64,000 bases of DNA from Phaeacidiphilus oryzae TH49. Its GTDB lineage: Bacteria > Actinomycetota > Actinomycetes > Streptomycetales > Streptomycetaceae. Shown in pieces: positions 52,125 to 59,924 of this stretch (position 1 is its first letter; every line of letters begins with the position of its first letter). The stretch spans positions 628,055 to 692,054 of the forward strand of contig NZ_JQMQ01000005.1 in the NCBI RefSeq assembly GCF_000744815.1, read 5' to 3'. The position numbers were made by a program, and so were the translations under genes. The notes under the pieces are model-generated. The model had not been told where the DNA came from and did no database searches. It was given only the letters and a program-made list of their open reading frames with translations.

Positions 52125-52176
52125 GGCAGGGACCGTTGGCACCGTAGGGCGCGGTTTCGGCGAGCCCCTCCGCCGT
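52125..52176 (-). promoter_or_regulatory. Fluoride riboswitch (crcB RNA motif)
   Basis: Read on the minus strand, the 5' stem CGGCG pairs with CGCCG across the loop GAGGGGCT, followed by AAAC, then a second stem GCGCC/GGTGC with loop CTAC, then AACGGTCCCTGCC. The loop AGGGGCT can pair with GGTCCCT to give the pseudoknot of the fluoride aptamer. Order, the AAAC joint and the terminal segment match the published Thermotoga-type aptamer. It precedes a crcB operon by 40 bases, as expected. The assignment is from manual folding only. Confidence 0.78.
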
Positions 52177-52215
52177 CGCTGCCGCCCAGGGTACCGAACG
52201 CCACGGGGGCGCCGG

Positions 52216-53706
52216 TCAGTGGGCACGCCGCGCCAGCAGGGTGAACGCGGTGACCGCGCAGGCGAGCAGGAGCCCGGCGCAGAGGAGCATGGCGCTCGGC
52301 AGCCCGGCGGAGAAGTCGGGGCCGTGCACCAGCACTCCGAGCAGCGCGATCCCGAGGGTGCTGCCGATCTGCCGGCAGGTGTTGTGGACGGCGGACGCCG
52401 TACCGGAGTGTTCGGTGGGGACGCTGGAGACGGCGGCGTTGCTCATCGGCGAGCTCATCAGGCCGGCGCCGGCGCCGAGCAGGGCCATCCGCCATTCCAG
52501 GTCGGGCAGCGCCGGGTGGCCGGGGAGGGCGGCCAGCGCGAGGCAGCCGAGGGCGGTGACCAGGAGCCCGGTGCCGAGGACGGTCCGGGTGCCGAGCCTG
52601 GCGGCGAGCCGGCCGGCGACGGGGGCGAGGCCCGCCATGCAGAGGGTCATCGGCAGGAAGAGGGCGCCGGTGGCGAGGGCGGAGAGGTGGAGGTCGCGCT
52701 GGAGGTCGAGGCTGTAGAAGAAGAGGACGCCGAAGAAGGTGAAGAAGTAGCAGAACCCGGCGGCGTTGGCGGCGATGAAGCCGCGGGACCGCCAGAGCTG
52801 AAGGGGCATCAGCGGACTCGCCGGCGTGGTCGGCGCGCCGGGCTTCGGTGCACCGGTGTTCGGCGCACCGCTGTCCGGCGCACCGGTGGCGGCGGCGGAC
52901 GGACGGCGGCGCTGGGAGAGGCCGAAGGCGACCAGCCCGAGGGCGGCCACGGCGTAGCAGACCAGGATCCCGGGGGCGGTCCAGCCGATGTCGCCCGCCT
53001 CGATCAGGGCGTAGACCAGCGCGGCCGGCCAGAGGACGCCGAGCACCGCGCCCAGCAGGTCGACCCGGCCGGCGTCCGCGGGCCGGCCGTGGCTGGCCGC
53101 CGGGATGGCGCGCCGGCCGAGCAGCAGCGCGACCACGGCGACCACGCAGGTGAGGGCGAACCCGGTGCGCCAGTCGGCGACCGCGATGATCACCCCGCCG
53201 ATGACCGGCCCGGCCGCCAGGCCGAGGCTGGCCACTCCGGCCCAGACGCCGACCGCCCGGGCCCGGGCCGCCGGCTCGGCGTACTCGTGGACCAGGATGG
53301 CCAGGGTCTGCGGCAGCATCGAGGCCACCCCGGCGGCCTGCACGAACCGCGCGACCAGCAGGACGGGGAGGTCGGGCGCGAGCGCGCAGAGCAGCGAGCC
53401 GAGGAGGAAGACGGCGACCCCGCCGAGGAAGGCCGGGCGCCGGCCGATCCGGTTGCCGAGCGCGCCGCCGGGCAGCAGCAGGCTCGCGTAACCCAGGGTG
53501 TAGATGTCGGCCACCCACTGCAGCCCGGAGTCGGAGGCGTGCAGCTGGGCGCCGATCTGCGGCATGGTCACGTTGACCAGCGTGGAGTTGAGCATGGAGA
53601 GCATCAGGCCGAGGCACATCGCCAGGAGTACGCCGCCGGGGGGCGAGGAGGACGCGGGAGGCTCGGTCCGGCGGCGTACGGCGGTGTGGGTGCGGCGGAG
53701 GATCAC
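52216..53706 (-). CDS. MFS efflux transporter, DHA2 (EmrB/QacA) type
   Basis: A 496-residue, probably 14-TM drug:H+ antiporter. LLAMCLGLMLSMLNSTLVNVTMPQIG includes the LxSTLVNV motif of TM1; GGALGNRIGRRPAF is the loop 2-3 motif; GVWAGVASLGLAAGPVIGGV is motif C. A Ala/Pro/Gly-rich linker (TGAPDSGAPNTGAPKPGAP) splits the two halves at about residue 255. The start is GTG 53706, six bases after TATGAT on the minus strand (53713-53718), implying a leaderless mRNA. The substrate is unknown. It is directly upstream of the 7-bp tandem repeats that follow the peptidase gene on the same strand. Confidence 0.88.
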   Translation of the reverse strand: MILRRTHTAVRRRTEPPASSSPPGGVLLAMCLGLMLSMLNSTLVNVTMPQIGAQLHASDSGLQWVADIYTLGYASLLLPGGALGNRIGRRPAFLGGVAVFLLGSLLCALAPDLPVLLVARFVQAAGVASMLPQTLAILVHEYAEPAARARAVGVWAGVASLGLAAGPVIGGVIIAVADWRTGFALTCVVAVVALLLGRRAIPAASHGRPADAGRVDLLGAVLGVLWPAALVYALIEAGDIGWTAPGILVCYAVAALGLVAFGLSQRRRPSAAATGAPDSGAPNTGAPKPGAPTTPASPLMPLQLWRSRGFIAANAAGFCYFFTFFGVLFFYSLDLQRDLHLSALATGALFLPMTLCMAGLAPVAGRLAARLGTRTVLGTGLLVTALGCLALAALPGHPALPDLEWRMALLGAGAGLMSSPMSNAAVSSVPTEHSGTASAVHNTCRQIGSTLGIALLGVLVHGPDFSAGLPSAMLLCAGLLLACAVTAFTLLARRAH

Positions 53707-53712
53707 ATTCGG

Positions 53713-53718
53713 ATCATA
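53713..53718 (-). promoter_or_regulatory. -10 element of the MFS gene, leaderless start
   Basis: TATGAT (minus strand) is a nearly ideal -10 hexamer, six bases upstream of GTG 53706. It is part of the palindrome TCATATGA. No clear -35 is present. Confidence 0.55.
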
Positions 53719-53783
53719 TGACTGCGGGGAGGGGCAGGTTGCCGGCCCTTCCTCCGTGGACCGCGAGCCGCGTTGCGGACCCT

Positions 53784-53818
53784 GGATCGCGGATCGCGGA
53801 TCGCGGATCGCGGATCGC
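53784..53818. repeat. 7-bp tandem repeat, five copies
   Basis: GGATCGC occurs five times head to tail (53784-53818), flanked by near copies. It begins 14 bases beyond the peptidase stop codon (53832) on that gene's strand. The unit contains GATC and can fold only into short hairpins. It lies in the 125-base gap before the MFS gene. Confidence 0.85.
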
Positions 53819-53831
53819 GGACCCAGGTCGG

Positions 53832-54602
53832 TCAGTAGCGGATGTTCTGGCGGGCGGTCTGCCCTGCCCCACCGGAGTGGGCGCCCACCGCGGCGCCGCC
53901 CGGGCTGATGGTGAAGTCGCCGCCGGAGAGCGGACCGGGCACGTAACCGCCGCTGTCCAGGGCGGACGGGCCGGCGTCCGAGAACGGCCGGCCGTCCACC
54001 GTGACGCCGCTGAAGGAGAGGCTGCCGAAGCTCGGGTAGGAGGAAGTGGGCGACTCGATGACGGCCTCGGCGCTGGCGTTCTGGCCGGCGTAGGACTGGT
54101 CGGTCTTCTCGGTCCAGCCCTGGGTGTTGTCGGTCAGCGTGAGGCTGTAGTTCCCGCCGCCGTCGCTCACCACCGAGGCGGTCATGCTGTCGCCCTCGGA
54201 GACCGGGTCGTTCCAGTACACCGGCGAGGCCGGGTACATCTCGTACCAGGCGGAGAGCACCGGACGGCCGCTGGAGCAGTCGGTCTGCACGCCGGTCTGC
54301 TCCACACTGCCGGAGCCGTAGCCGTCCAGGCCGACCCACGGCGCGAAGAGGTCGTTGCTGGAGTTGCAGGTCACCTGGGGTTCGGTCCAGGAGCCGGAGA
54401 TGCTGCTGAAGCTGCCCTGGGCGACGTAGCCGCCCCAGTTGCTGTCGTCGGGGTGGATGCCCGAGGAGCCGTGGGCGGTGGTCGCCGGACCGAAGGTCGC
54501 GACGGAGGTCGCGAGGGCGCTCGCGCCGGCGGTTCCGGCGGCGCAGGGCACGAGCGCGGCGGCGAGGAGGAGCGCCGACGCGGCCGAGGGGCGTATCCGC
54601 AT
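53832..54602 (-). CDS. Secreted G1 family glutamic peptidase (eqolisin)
   Basis: A 256-residue secreted protein with signal peptide about 1-28 (LLLAAALVPCAAGTAGASA). The mature part matches eqolisins: SNWGGYVAQG (54-63), SGSWTEPQV (69-77), WVGLDGYGSGSVEQTGVQ with catalytic Gln102, and ASAEAVIESPTSSYP with the catalytic Glu (Glu183 or Glu179). This acid-active peptidase uses a Gln/Glu dyad. No propeptide as long as in fungal forms is evident. ATG 54602 starts MRIRPSAASALLL. It is divergent from a two-domain regulator, the likely controller, and followed by 7-bp tandem repeats. Confidence 0.9.
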   Translation of the reverse strand: MRIRPSAASALLLAAALVPCAAGTAGASALATSVATFGPATTAHGSSGIHPDDSNWGGYVAQGSFSSISGSWTEPQVTCNSSNDLFAPWVGLDGYGSGSVEQTGVQTDCSSGRPVLSAWYEMYPASPVYWNDPVSEGDSMTASVVSDGGGNYSLTLTDNTQGWTEKTDQSYAGQNASAEAVIESPTSSYPSFGSLSFSGVTVDGRPFSDAGPSALDSGGYVPGPLSGGDFTISPGGAAVGAHSGGAGQTARQNIRY

Positions 54603-54722
54603 GATGTTCCCAACTCCTGTGCTGTGGGGGCGAACGGGGGGCGTGGGGCCCCCGTCGAGTGGGGTTCATCGTGGGGTCGGGGTGGCGGACGCTCAAGGGC
54701 GGCGGAGGTTCCGAAAGTCGAA

Positions 54723-54751
54723 ATGGCGAGAACATGCCATAATTTCGCCAT
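54723..54751 (+). promoter_or_regulatory. Inverted repeat over the regulator's -10 and start codon
   Basis: ATGGCGA (54723-54729) and TCGCCAT (54745-54751) form a perfect 7-bp inverted repeat with a 15-base spacer. It encloses CATAAT (54738-54743), the probable -10, six bases before ATG 54750, and reaches into the start codon. This is a natural place for autoregulation and for acting on the divergent peptidase gene. Confidence 0.45.
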
Positions 54752-55802
54752 GGCAGCTGAGCTCACGGGCAGTCGCGCTCCCGTCCCCCATCGCCCGCAG
54801 GCCGCCCCAGGGCTGCTCGAAGGCCTCGGCCTCGGCGCCTCCGAGCAGTTGGCGTATCTCAGACTGCTCAGCGCCCCGGACAGAACCGCCGCCGAGCTCG
54901 CCGCCGAACTCGGCTGCCCGCCCCGGGCGGCCGAGGAGCTGCTGTGCAGCCTGGCCGCCCACGGCCTCGCCGAACAGCTCCCGGCTCCGGCGTCGGCGTC
55001 CGCCCCTGCGGCGGCTCCGGTGTCGGCCCCGGCGCAGGACGGCGCCCGGCGCTGGGCCGCCACCGCGCCCAACCTCGCCGTCGAGATGCTGCTGCTCCGC
55101 CGCGAGGAGGAGCTGCTGCGCACCCGCGGCCGGATCGCCGAGCTGATGCGGCTCTACCGCCGCGCCCAACAGCCCACCGCCACCGACCTGGTGGAGGTGG
55201 TCAGCGGCCGGGAGGCGATCGCGCTGCGCTGGCGCCAGCTCCAGCAGGGCGCCCGCCGACGGCTGCTGGTCTTCGACCGCTCCCCGCATGTGGCCCTGCC
55301 GGACGCCGAGTTGGAGCGCAGCGTACTGGCCCGCGGGGTGCGGGTGCGCTCGGTCTACGAGACCGGCGGCGGCGGAGGTCCGGCCCGGCTGGCCCGGATA
55401 CGGGAGCAGCTGGCGGCCGGCGAGGAGGCCCGCCTGCTGCCCGAACTCCCCTGCAAGCTGGCGGTCGTCGACGACACCTGGGCGCTGCTCCCGGTCACCG
55501 CGGGGGCGGAGCTGGCCAGCGCCCTGCTGGTCCGGCCGTCCTCACTGCTGGACGCGCTGATCGAGCTCTTCGAGGCGTACTGGCACCGGGGCGTCCGGCT
55601 GCCCGACGGCAGGGACGCCGCCGACCGGCGCGGGGAGCTGCTGGCGCTGCTCTCCGCCGGGTTCACGGACGACAGCATCGCCCGCCAACTCGGCGTCTCC
55701 GCCCGAACGGTGCAGCGCTGGGTACGCGAGCTGATGGACGAGCTGGGAGCGCGGACCCGGTTCCAGGCGGGACTGCAGGCCACCAGGGCCGGGCTGCTGT
55801 GA
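54750..55802 (+). CDS. Two-HTH transcriptional regulator (N-terminal winged helix, C-terminal LuxR-type HTH)
   Basis: A 350-residue regulator. Residues about 22-75 form a TrmB/GntR-like winged helix (LGASEQLAYLRLLSAPDRTAAELAAELGCPPRAAEELLCSLAAHGL), followed by an Ala/Pro linker (about 78-98) and a coiled-coil stretch rich in Glu/Arg. The middle part (TDLVEVVSGREAIALRWRQLQQGARRRLLVFDRSP) resembles the PLD-like sensory region of TrmB-type proteins. The C-terminus (about 296-345: ELLALLSAGFTDDSIARQLGVSARTVQRWVRELMDELGARTR) is a LuxR-type HTH. The start follows CATAAT by six bases. It is divergent from the G1 peptidase, which it may control. After the stop, the 229-base gap holds only GC-rich imperfect repeats, e.g. 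GCGAACCGC three times (55911-55942). Confidence 0.83.
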   Translation: MAAELTGSRAPVPHRPQAAPGLLEGLGLGASEQLAYLRLLSAPDRTAAELAAELGCPPRAAEELLCSLAAHGLAEQLPAPASASAPAAAPVSAPAQDGARRWAATAPNLAVEMLLLRREEELLRTRGRIAELMRLYRRAQQPTATDLVEVVSGREAIALRWRQLQQGARRRLLVFDRSPHVALPDAELERSVLARGVRVRSVYETGGGGGPARLARIREQLAAGEEARLLPELPCKLAVVDDTWALLPVTAGAELASALLVRPSSLLDALIELFEAYWHRGVRLPDGRDAADRRGELLALLSAGFTDDSIARQLGVSARTVQRWVRELMDELGARTRFQAGLQATRAGLL

Positions 55803-56031
55803 GCCGACCGGCCGCGGCCGATCGGTCGCGAGCGACTGGGCGCGGCCGACCGGGCGCGGCGCGGGACCCGCGGATGCGCGGCCAGCAGGGGCGGTCGCAT
55901 GAGCGGCGCGGCGAACCGCCCTGCGAACCGCGCCGCGAACCGCGCGCCCAGCCGCCCACCGCACCGCGCCGCGCCGCCTCGCGCCGTCTCGCCGCGCCTC
56001 GCACCGACCGCGCCCGGGAACCCGCGGCGCC

Positions 56032-57804
56032 CTACTCGTCCTTCCACGACCGCCACAGCTCCGCGTAGGCCCCGCCGGAGGCGATCAGCTCGGCGTGGCT
56101 GCCGTGTTCGGCGATCCGGCCGCCGTCGACCACCGCGATCCGGTCCGCGTCGTGCGCGGTGTGCAGCCTGTGGGCGATGGCGATCACCGTGCGGCCGTGC
56201 AGCACCCGGGCCAGCGAGCGCTCCAGGCGGCGGGCCGCCCGCGGGTCCAGCAGCGAGGTGGCCTCGTCCAGGACCAGGGTGTGCGGGTCCGCGAGCACCA
56301 GCCGGGCCAGCGCCAGCTGCTGGGCCTGCGGGGGCGTCAGGGTGTGGCCGCCGGAGCCGACCTCGGTGTCCAGGCCCTCCGGCAGGGCGTCGGCCCAGTC
56401 CGCGTCCACCGCCCGCAGCGCCGCGCGCAGTTCGGCGTCGTCCGCGTCCGCGCGGGCCAGCGCGAGGTTGTCGCGCAGGGTGCCGACGAAGACGTGGTGC
56501 TCCTGGTTGACCAGCGCCACATGCGCCCGCACCCGTTCGGCCGGCATCTCGGCGAGCGCCGCCCCGCCCAGCGCGACCCGCCCCGACCTGGGCGCGTACA
56601 CCCCGGCGAGCAGCCGGCCGAGGGTGGACTTGCCCGCGCCCGAGGGGCCGACCAGGGCCAGCCGCTCCCCCGGCCGGACGTCCAGGTCGATGCCGTGGAG
56701 GACGTCCGCGCTGTGGTACGCGAACCGTACCTGGTCGGCGACCAGTTCGCGGCCCCGCGGGTCGAGCCGCTCGTCGGACTCCGCGTCCGGGATCTCGCGC
56801 ACCCCGACCAGCCGGGCCAGCGAGGCCTGGCCGACCTGGAGTTCGTCGTACCAGCGGATGATCGAGTCCACTGGGTCGACCAGCATCTGCGCGTACAGCA
56901 CGCCGGCGGTGAGCTGGCCGAGGGTGGTCCAGCCGTGCAGGGTGTAGAGGCCGCCCAGGCCGAGGGTGGCCACCACGGCGAGGGAGTAGGGCATGTCGAC
57001 GGTCGGGAAGAAGACCGAGCGCAGCCAGAGGGTGTAGCGCTCCCAGGAGGTCCAGGTGCCGATCCGCTCGTCGGTTGCCCGCACCCGGCGCTCGCCGAGG
57101 CCCAGCGCCTCCACCGTCCGGCCGGCGTCCACGGTCTCCGCGATCGCGGTGTTGACGGCGGCGTAGGAGGCGGACTCGGCGCGGTAGGACTGCGGGGCGC
57201 GGGCGAAGTACCAGCGTGAGCCGACCAGCAGCACCGGGGCGCCGATCAGCGCGCTCACCGCGATCAGCGGCGAGGTGACCAGCATCGCGGCGAAGATCAC
57301 CACCACCGACACCACGGCGACGGCGAGTTCGGGCACGGCGTCACGGACCGACTTGGCCAGCCGGTCCACGTCGGTGGTGGTCCGGGAGACCAGGTCGCCG
57401 GTCCCGGCCCGCTCCAGTACGCCCGGCGGCAGGCCGACCGAGCGGACCAGGAAGTCCTCCCGCAGGTCGGCCAGGATCTTCTCGCCGAGGATCGAGCCGC
57501 GCAGCCGGGACAGACCGGTGAACAGCGACTGTACGGCGATCGCGGCCAGGAAGAGCCCGCCGGCCTGCGCGATCCGGCCGGCGGTGGTGCTGGTGGACAG
57601 GCCCTCGACCAGTCCGCCGAGCACCCACGGCCCGACCAGTCCGGCGACGGCGCCGACCGCGTGGAGGCCGACGACGGCGGAGAACGCCCGGCGGTGGCGG
57701 CGGGCCAGCAGCCGCACGTAGCTCCGCACCCCGGCCGTGGAGCCGACCGGGAGGAGGGTGGCGGTGTCCCGTTCCAACTGGGCGGGATCGGCGGGCGGTT
57801 TCAC
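56032..57804 (-). CDS. ABC exporter half-transporter with degenerate signature motif
   Basis: A 590-residue fused membrane-NBD protein (TMD about 30-330, NBD about 345-590). The nucleotide-binding domain has an intact Walker A GPSGAGKST (386-394), Walker B LVLDEATS with Asp513-Glu514 and the switch His in IAHRLH. The ABC signature is degenerate: LTPPQ (489-493) replaces LSGGQ. It forms a complementary pair with the next upstream gene, whose Walker A is degenerate but whose signature is intact. Such heterodimers have one active and one non-hydrolytic site. Its start (57804) overlaps the partner's stop by four bases (ATGA). Substrate unknown. Confidence 0.9.
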   Translation of the reverse strand: MKPPADPAQLERDTATLLPVGSTAGVRSYVRLLARRHRRAFSAVVGLHAVGAVAGLVGPWVLGGLVEGLSTSTTAGRIAQAGGLFLAAIAVQSLFTGLSRLRGSILGEKILADLREDFLVRSVGLPPGVLERAGTGDLVSRTTTDVDRLAKSVRDAVPELAVAVVSVVVIFAAMLVTSPLIAVSALIGAPVLLVGSRWYFARAPQSYRAESASYAAVNTAIAETVDAGRTVEALGLGERRVRATDERIGTWTSWERYTLWLRSVFFPTVDMPYSLAVVATLGLGGLYTLHGWTTLGQLTAGVLYAQMLVDPVDSIIRWYDELQVGQASLARLVGVREIPDAESDERLDPRGRELVADQVRFAYHSADVLHGIDLDVRPGERLALVGPSGAGKSTLGRLLAGVYAPRSGRVALGGAALAEMPAERVRAHVALVNQEHHVFVGTLRDNLALARADADDAELRAALRAVDADWADALPEGLDTEVGSGGHTLTPPQAQQLALARLVLADPHTLVLDEATSLLDPRAARRLERSLARVLHGRTVIAIAHRLHTAHDADRIAVVDGGRIAEHGSHAELIASGGAYAELWRSWKDE

Positions 57805-59699
57805 AGCGGGTCTCCGGTGAGTGCGGCGGTGTCGGCGGATGTCTCGGGGGCGCGGGCGACGTCCTGCTCCTCCGCCTCGCGGGTGACCACGGCCCGGTAC
57901 GCCGGTTCGGTGTGGAGGAGCCGCCGGTGGGTGCCGGTCGCGGCCACCCGGCCGTCGCGGACGAAGAGCACCCGGTCGGCCGCGTCCAGCAGCAGCGGGC
58001 TGGTGGCGAAGGCCACCGTGGTGCGGCCGGCGCGCAGCTCGGCGAGGCCGCGGGCGACCCGGCTCTCGGTGTGGGCGTCCACCGCGCTGGTCGGCTCGTC
58101 CAGCACCAGGACCGGCGGGTCCGCGATCAACGCCCGTGCCAGCGCCACTCGTTGGCGCTGGCCGCCGGAGAGCGAGCGGCCGCGCTGGGTGATCCGGGCC
58201 CGCATCGGGTCGCCCTCCGCCTCCGGGTCCCCGTCCAGCAGGGCGTCCAGGGCGTCCTGCGCCTGGGCGGCGGCGAAGGCCTCGGCGGCCGGCACCCGGC
58301 CGGAGGAGGGTACGTCCATCAGCTCGGCCAGGGTGCCGGAGAGCAGCACCGGGTCCTTGTCGTGGACCAGCACCAGCGCCCTGGCCCGGTCGCGCGGCAG
58401 CGAATCCAGCGGTACGCCGCCCAGGCGGACCCGGGAGGCCTCGCCGCCCGGCAGATGCCCGCCGAGGCGGTCGGCGAGCAGCCCGGCGAGATCCGGGTCG
58501 CCGCAGACCACGGCGGTGAACTCGGCGGCGCGGGCGGTGATCCCGCTCTCCGGGTCGTGGAGGTCGGAGCGGGCGGCGCGCTCGGGGTCGAGCTCGACGG
58601 CGCCGGCCCCGTTAGCGCGGGCCGCGCCGGCGGCGCCGTCGGCGGCGGCGCCGGTCCCGTCGGACCTGTCGGCGGCGCCGGCCCCGTCGGCCGGTCCGGT
58701 CCCCTCGCGGCTGAGCGACAGTACCCGGACCGCCCGGGCGGCCGACACCCTGGCCACCGTCCAGGCGTGGGCGGCCTCGCCGAGCACCCGCAGGGGCAGC
58801 GCCAGGAAGGCGGTGGAGCCGTAGACCGCGATCAGGGTGCCCGCGCTCATCCGGCCGTCCGCCGCCAGCGTCGCGCCGTACCAGGTCACGGCGACCACGA
58901 AGAGCCCCGGCAGCAGCACCTGCTGGGCCTGCATCAGCGCCCAGATCCGGGCCGCCCGGACGGCGGCCGCGCGGACCAGCTGGGAGGCCCTGCGGTAGCG
59001 GGTCAGGAAGAGCTCCTCGCCGCCGATCCCGCGCAGCACCCGCAGTCCGGCGACCGTGTCGGCGGCCAACTCGCTCGCCTTGCCGCCCAGTTCGCGCTGC
59101 CGGTCGAAGCGCCGCTCGAACGGCCCGATCAGCGGCCAGACCGCGGCCGCCAGCAGCGGAACCCCGAGCAGCACGGCCAGTCCGAGCACCGGCTGCACCA
59201 GCAGCACCCCGACTCCCACGCCGAACCAGACCACCACCGAGCCGGCCAGCCGGCCCAGGGTCTCCACGTACCAGCCGATCTTCTCCACGTCTCCGGAGCT
59301 GACCGCGACGATCTCACCGGTGGCGATCCGCCGGGAGAGGCCGCCGCCCAGCTCGGAGGCCTGCCGGGCGACCAGCTGGCGGACCTGGGAGGCGGCGTGG
59401 ATCCAGTTCCACACCGACTGGCGGTGCAGCAGGATCAGGGTGCCCGAGTTGACCGCGCCCAGGGCGAGCGCCCCGCCCGCCGACCACCAGAGCTCGGCGG
59501 TCCGGTGGTGGACGACGGCCTGCACGCCGAGCCCGATGAAGACCGGCACGGCCGCCTGGGCGCCCAGGCCGAGCGCGGCCCACAGCGCCGCCAGCGCTCG
59601 GCCGCGCCGCTGGCAGTGGCCGAGCCACCGCAGGAACGCGAGCCCGGTCCGGAGGTCGGGACTGCCGGGGTCGGGCAGCGGAAGTCTGATCAAGGGCAT
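57801..59699 (-). CDS. ABC exporter half-transporter lacking Walker A
   Basis: A 632-residue fused membrane-NBD protein, first of the two-gene exporter operon. The TMD (about 20-320) has IGWYVETLGR and other exporter signatures, followed by an Ala/Gly/Asp-rich linker (335-368). In the NBD the P-loop position reads AEFTAVVCGDPDLAGLLADR (392-411) with no GxxGxGKS/T, so it cannot bind ATP normally; the signature LSGGQRQR (510-517) and Walker B VLVLDEPTS are intact. ATG 59699 follows GCAGGGAG; a longer in-frame upstream extension is unsupported. It sits between two large hairpins and the ergothioneine cluster. Confidence 0.88.
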   Translation of the reverse strand: MPLIRLPLPDPGSPDLRTGLAFLRWLGHCQRRGRALAALWAALGLGAQAAVPVFIGLGVQAVVHHRTAELWWSAGGALALGAVNSGTLILLHRQSVWNWIHAASQVRQLVARQASELGGGLSRRIATGEIVAVSSGDVEKIGWYVETLGRLAGSVVVWFGVGVGVLLVQPVLGLAVLLGVPLLAAAVWPLIGPFERRFDRQRELGGKASELAADTVAGLRVLRGIGGEELFLTRYRRASQLVRAAAVRAARIWALMQAQQVLLPGLFVVAVTWYGATLAADGRMSAGTLIAVYGSTAFLALPLRVLGEAAHAWTVARVSAARAVRVLSLSREGTGPADGAGAADRSDGTGAAADGAAGAARANGAGAVELDPERAARSDLHDPESGITARAAEFTAVVCGDPDLAGLLADRLGGHLPGGEASRVRLGGVPLDSLPRDRARALVLVHDKDPVLLSGTLAELMDVPSSGRVPAAEAFAAAQAQDALDALLDGDPEAEGDPMRARITQRGRSLSGGQRQRVALARALIADPPVLVLDEPTSAVDAHTESRVARGLAELRAGRTTVAFATSPLLLDAADRVLFVRDGRVAATGTHRRLLHTEPAYRAVVTREAEEQDVARAPETSADTAALTGDPL

Positions 59700-59830
59700 G
59701 GACGCTCCCTGCGGGGGTGGATGCGGCTGGCGGGACGGGCGGCTGATGGGTGGACGCGCAGGAAGCGTCAGTTGCTCGGCATGTCTGGCAGCGTCCCGAA
59801 ATTCCGGGGCGGGTTTCAACCGAATAACGG

Positions 59831-59906
59831 CGTGCGGCCGGAGCCGTCCCGGAATCCGGGACGGCTCCAACGGCTTCAACGGCTCCAGGACGGCTCCGGC
59901 CGCACG
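59831..59906 (-). terminator. Nested, mutually exclusive hairpins after egtD
   Basis: A 14-bp perfect hairpin (GGAGCCGTCCCGGA 59840-59853 with its complement 59855-59868, one-base centre) serves as terminator of the egt operon. The segment 59831-59849 is also the exact reverse complement of 59888-59906 (19 bp), so one half of the terminator could pair with a more upstream segment instead. Copies of GGCTCC in between give further near matches. No U-tract is present. Confidence 0.65.
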
Positions 59907-59924
59907 GCCGCGGCCCGGCCGGCC

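Noticed and set aside
53784-53818. Possible CRISPR array or origin iterons at the GGATCGC repeats
   Set aside because: The unit is 7 bp without spacers, and no cas or replication genes are near. It fits a simple tandem repeat.
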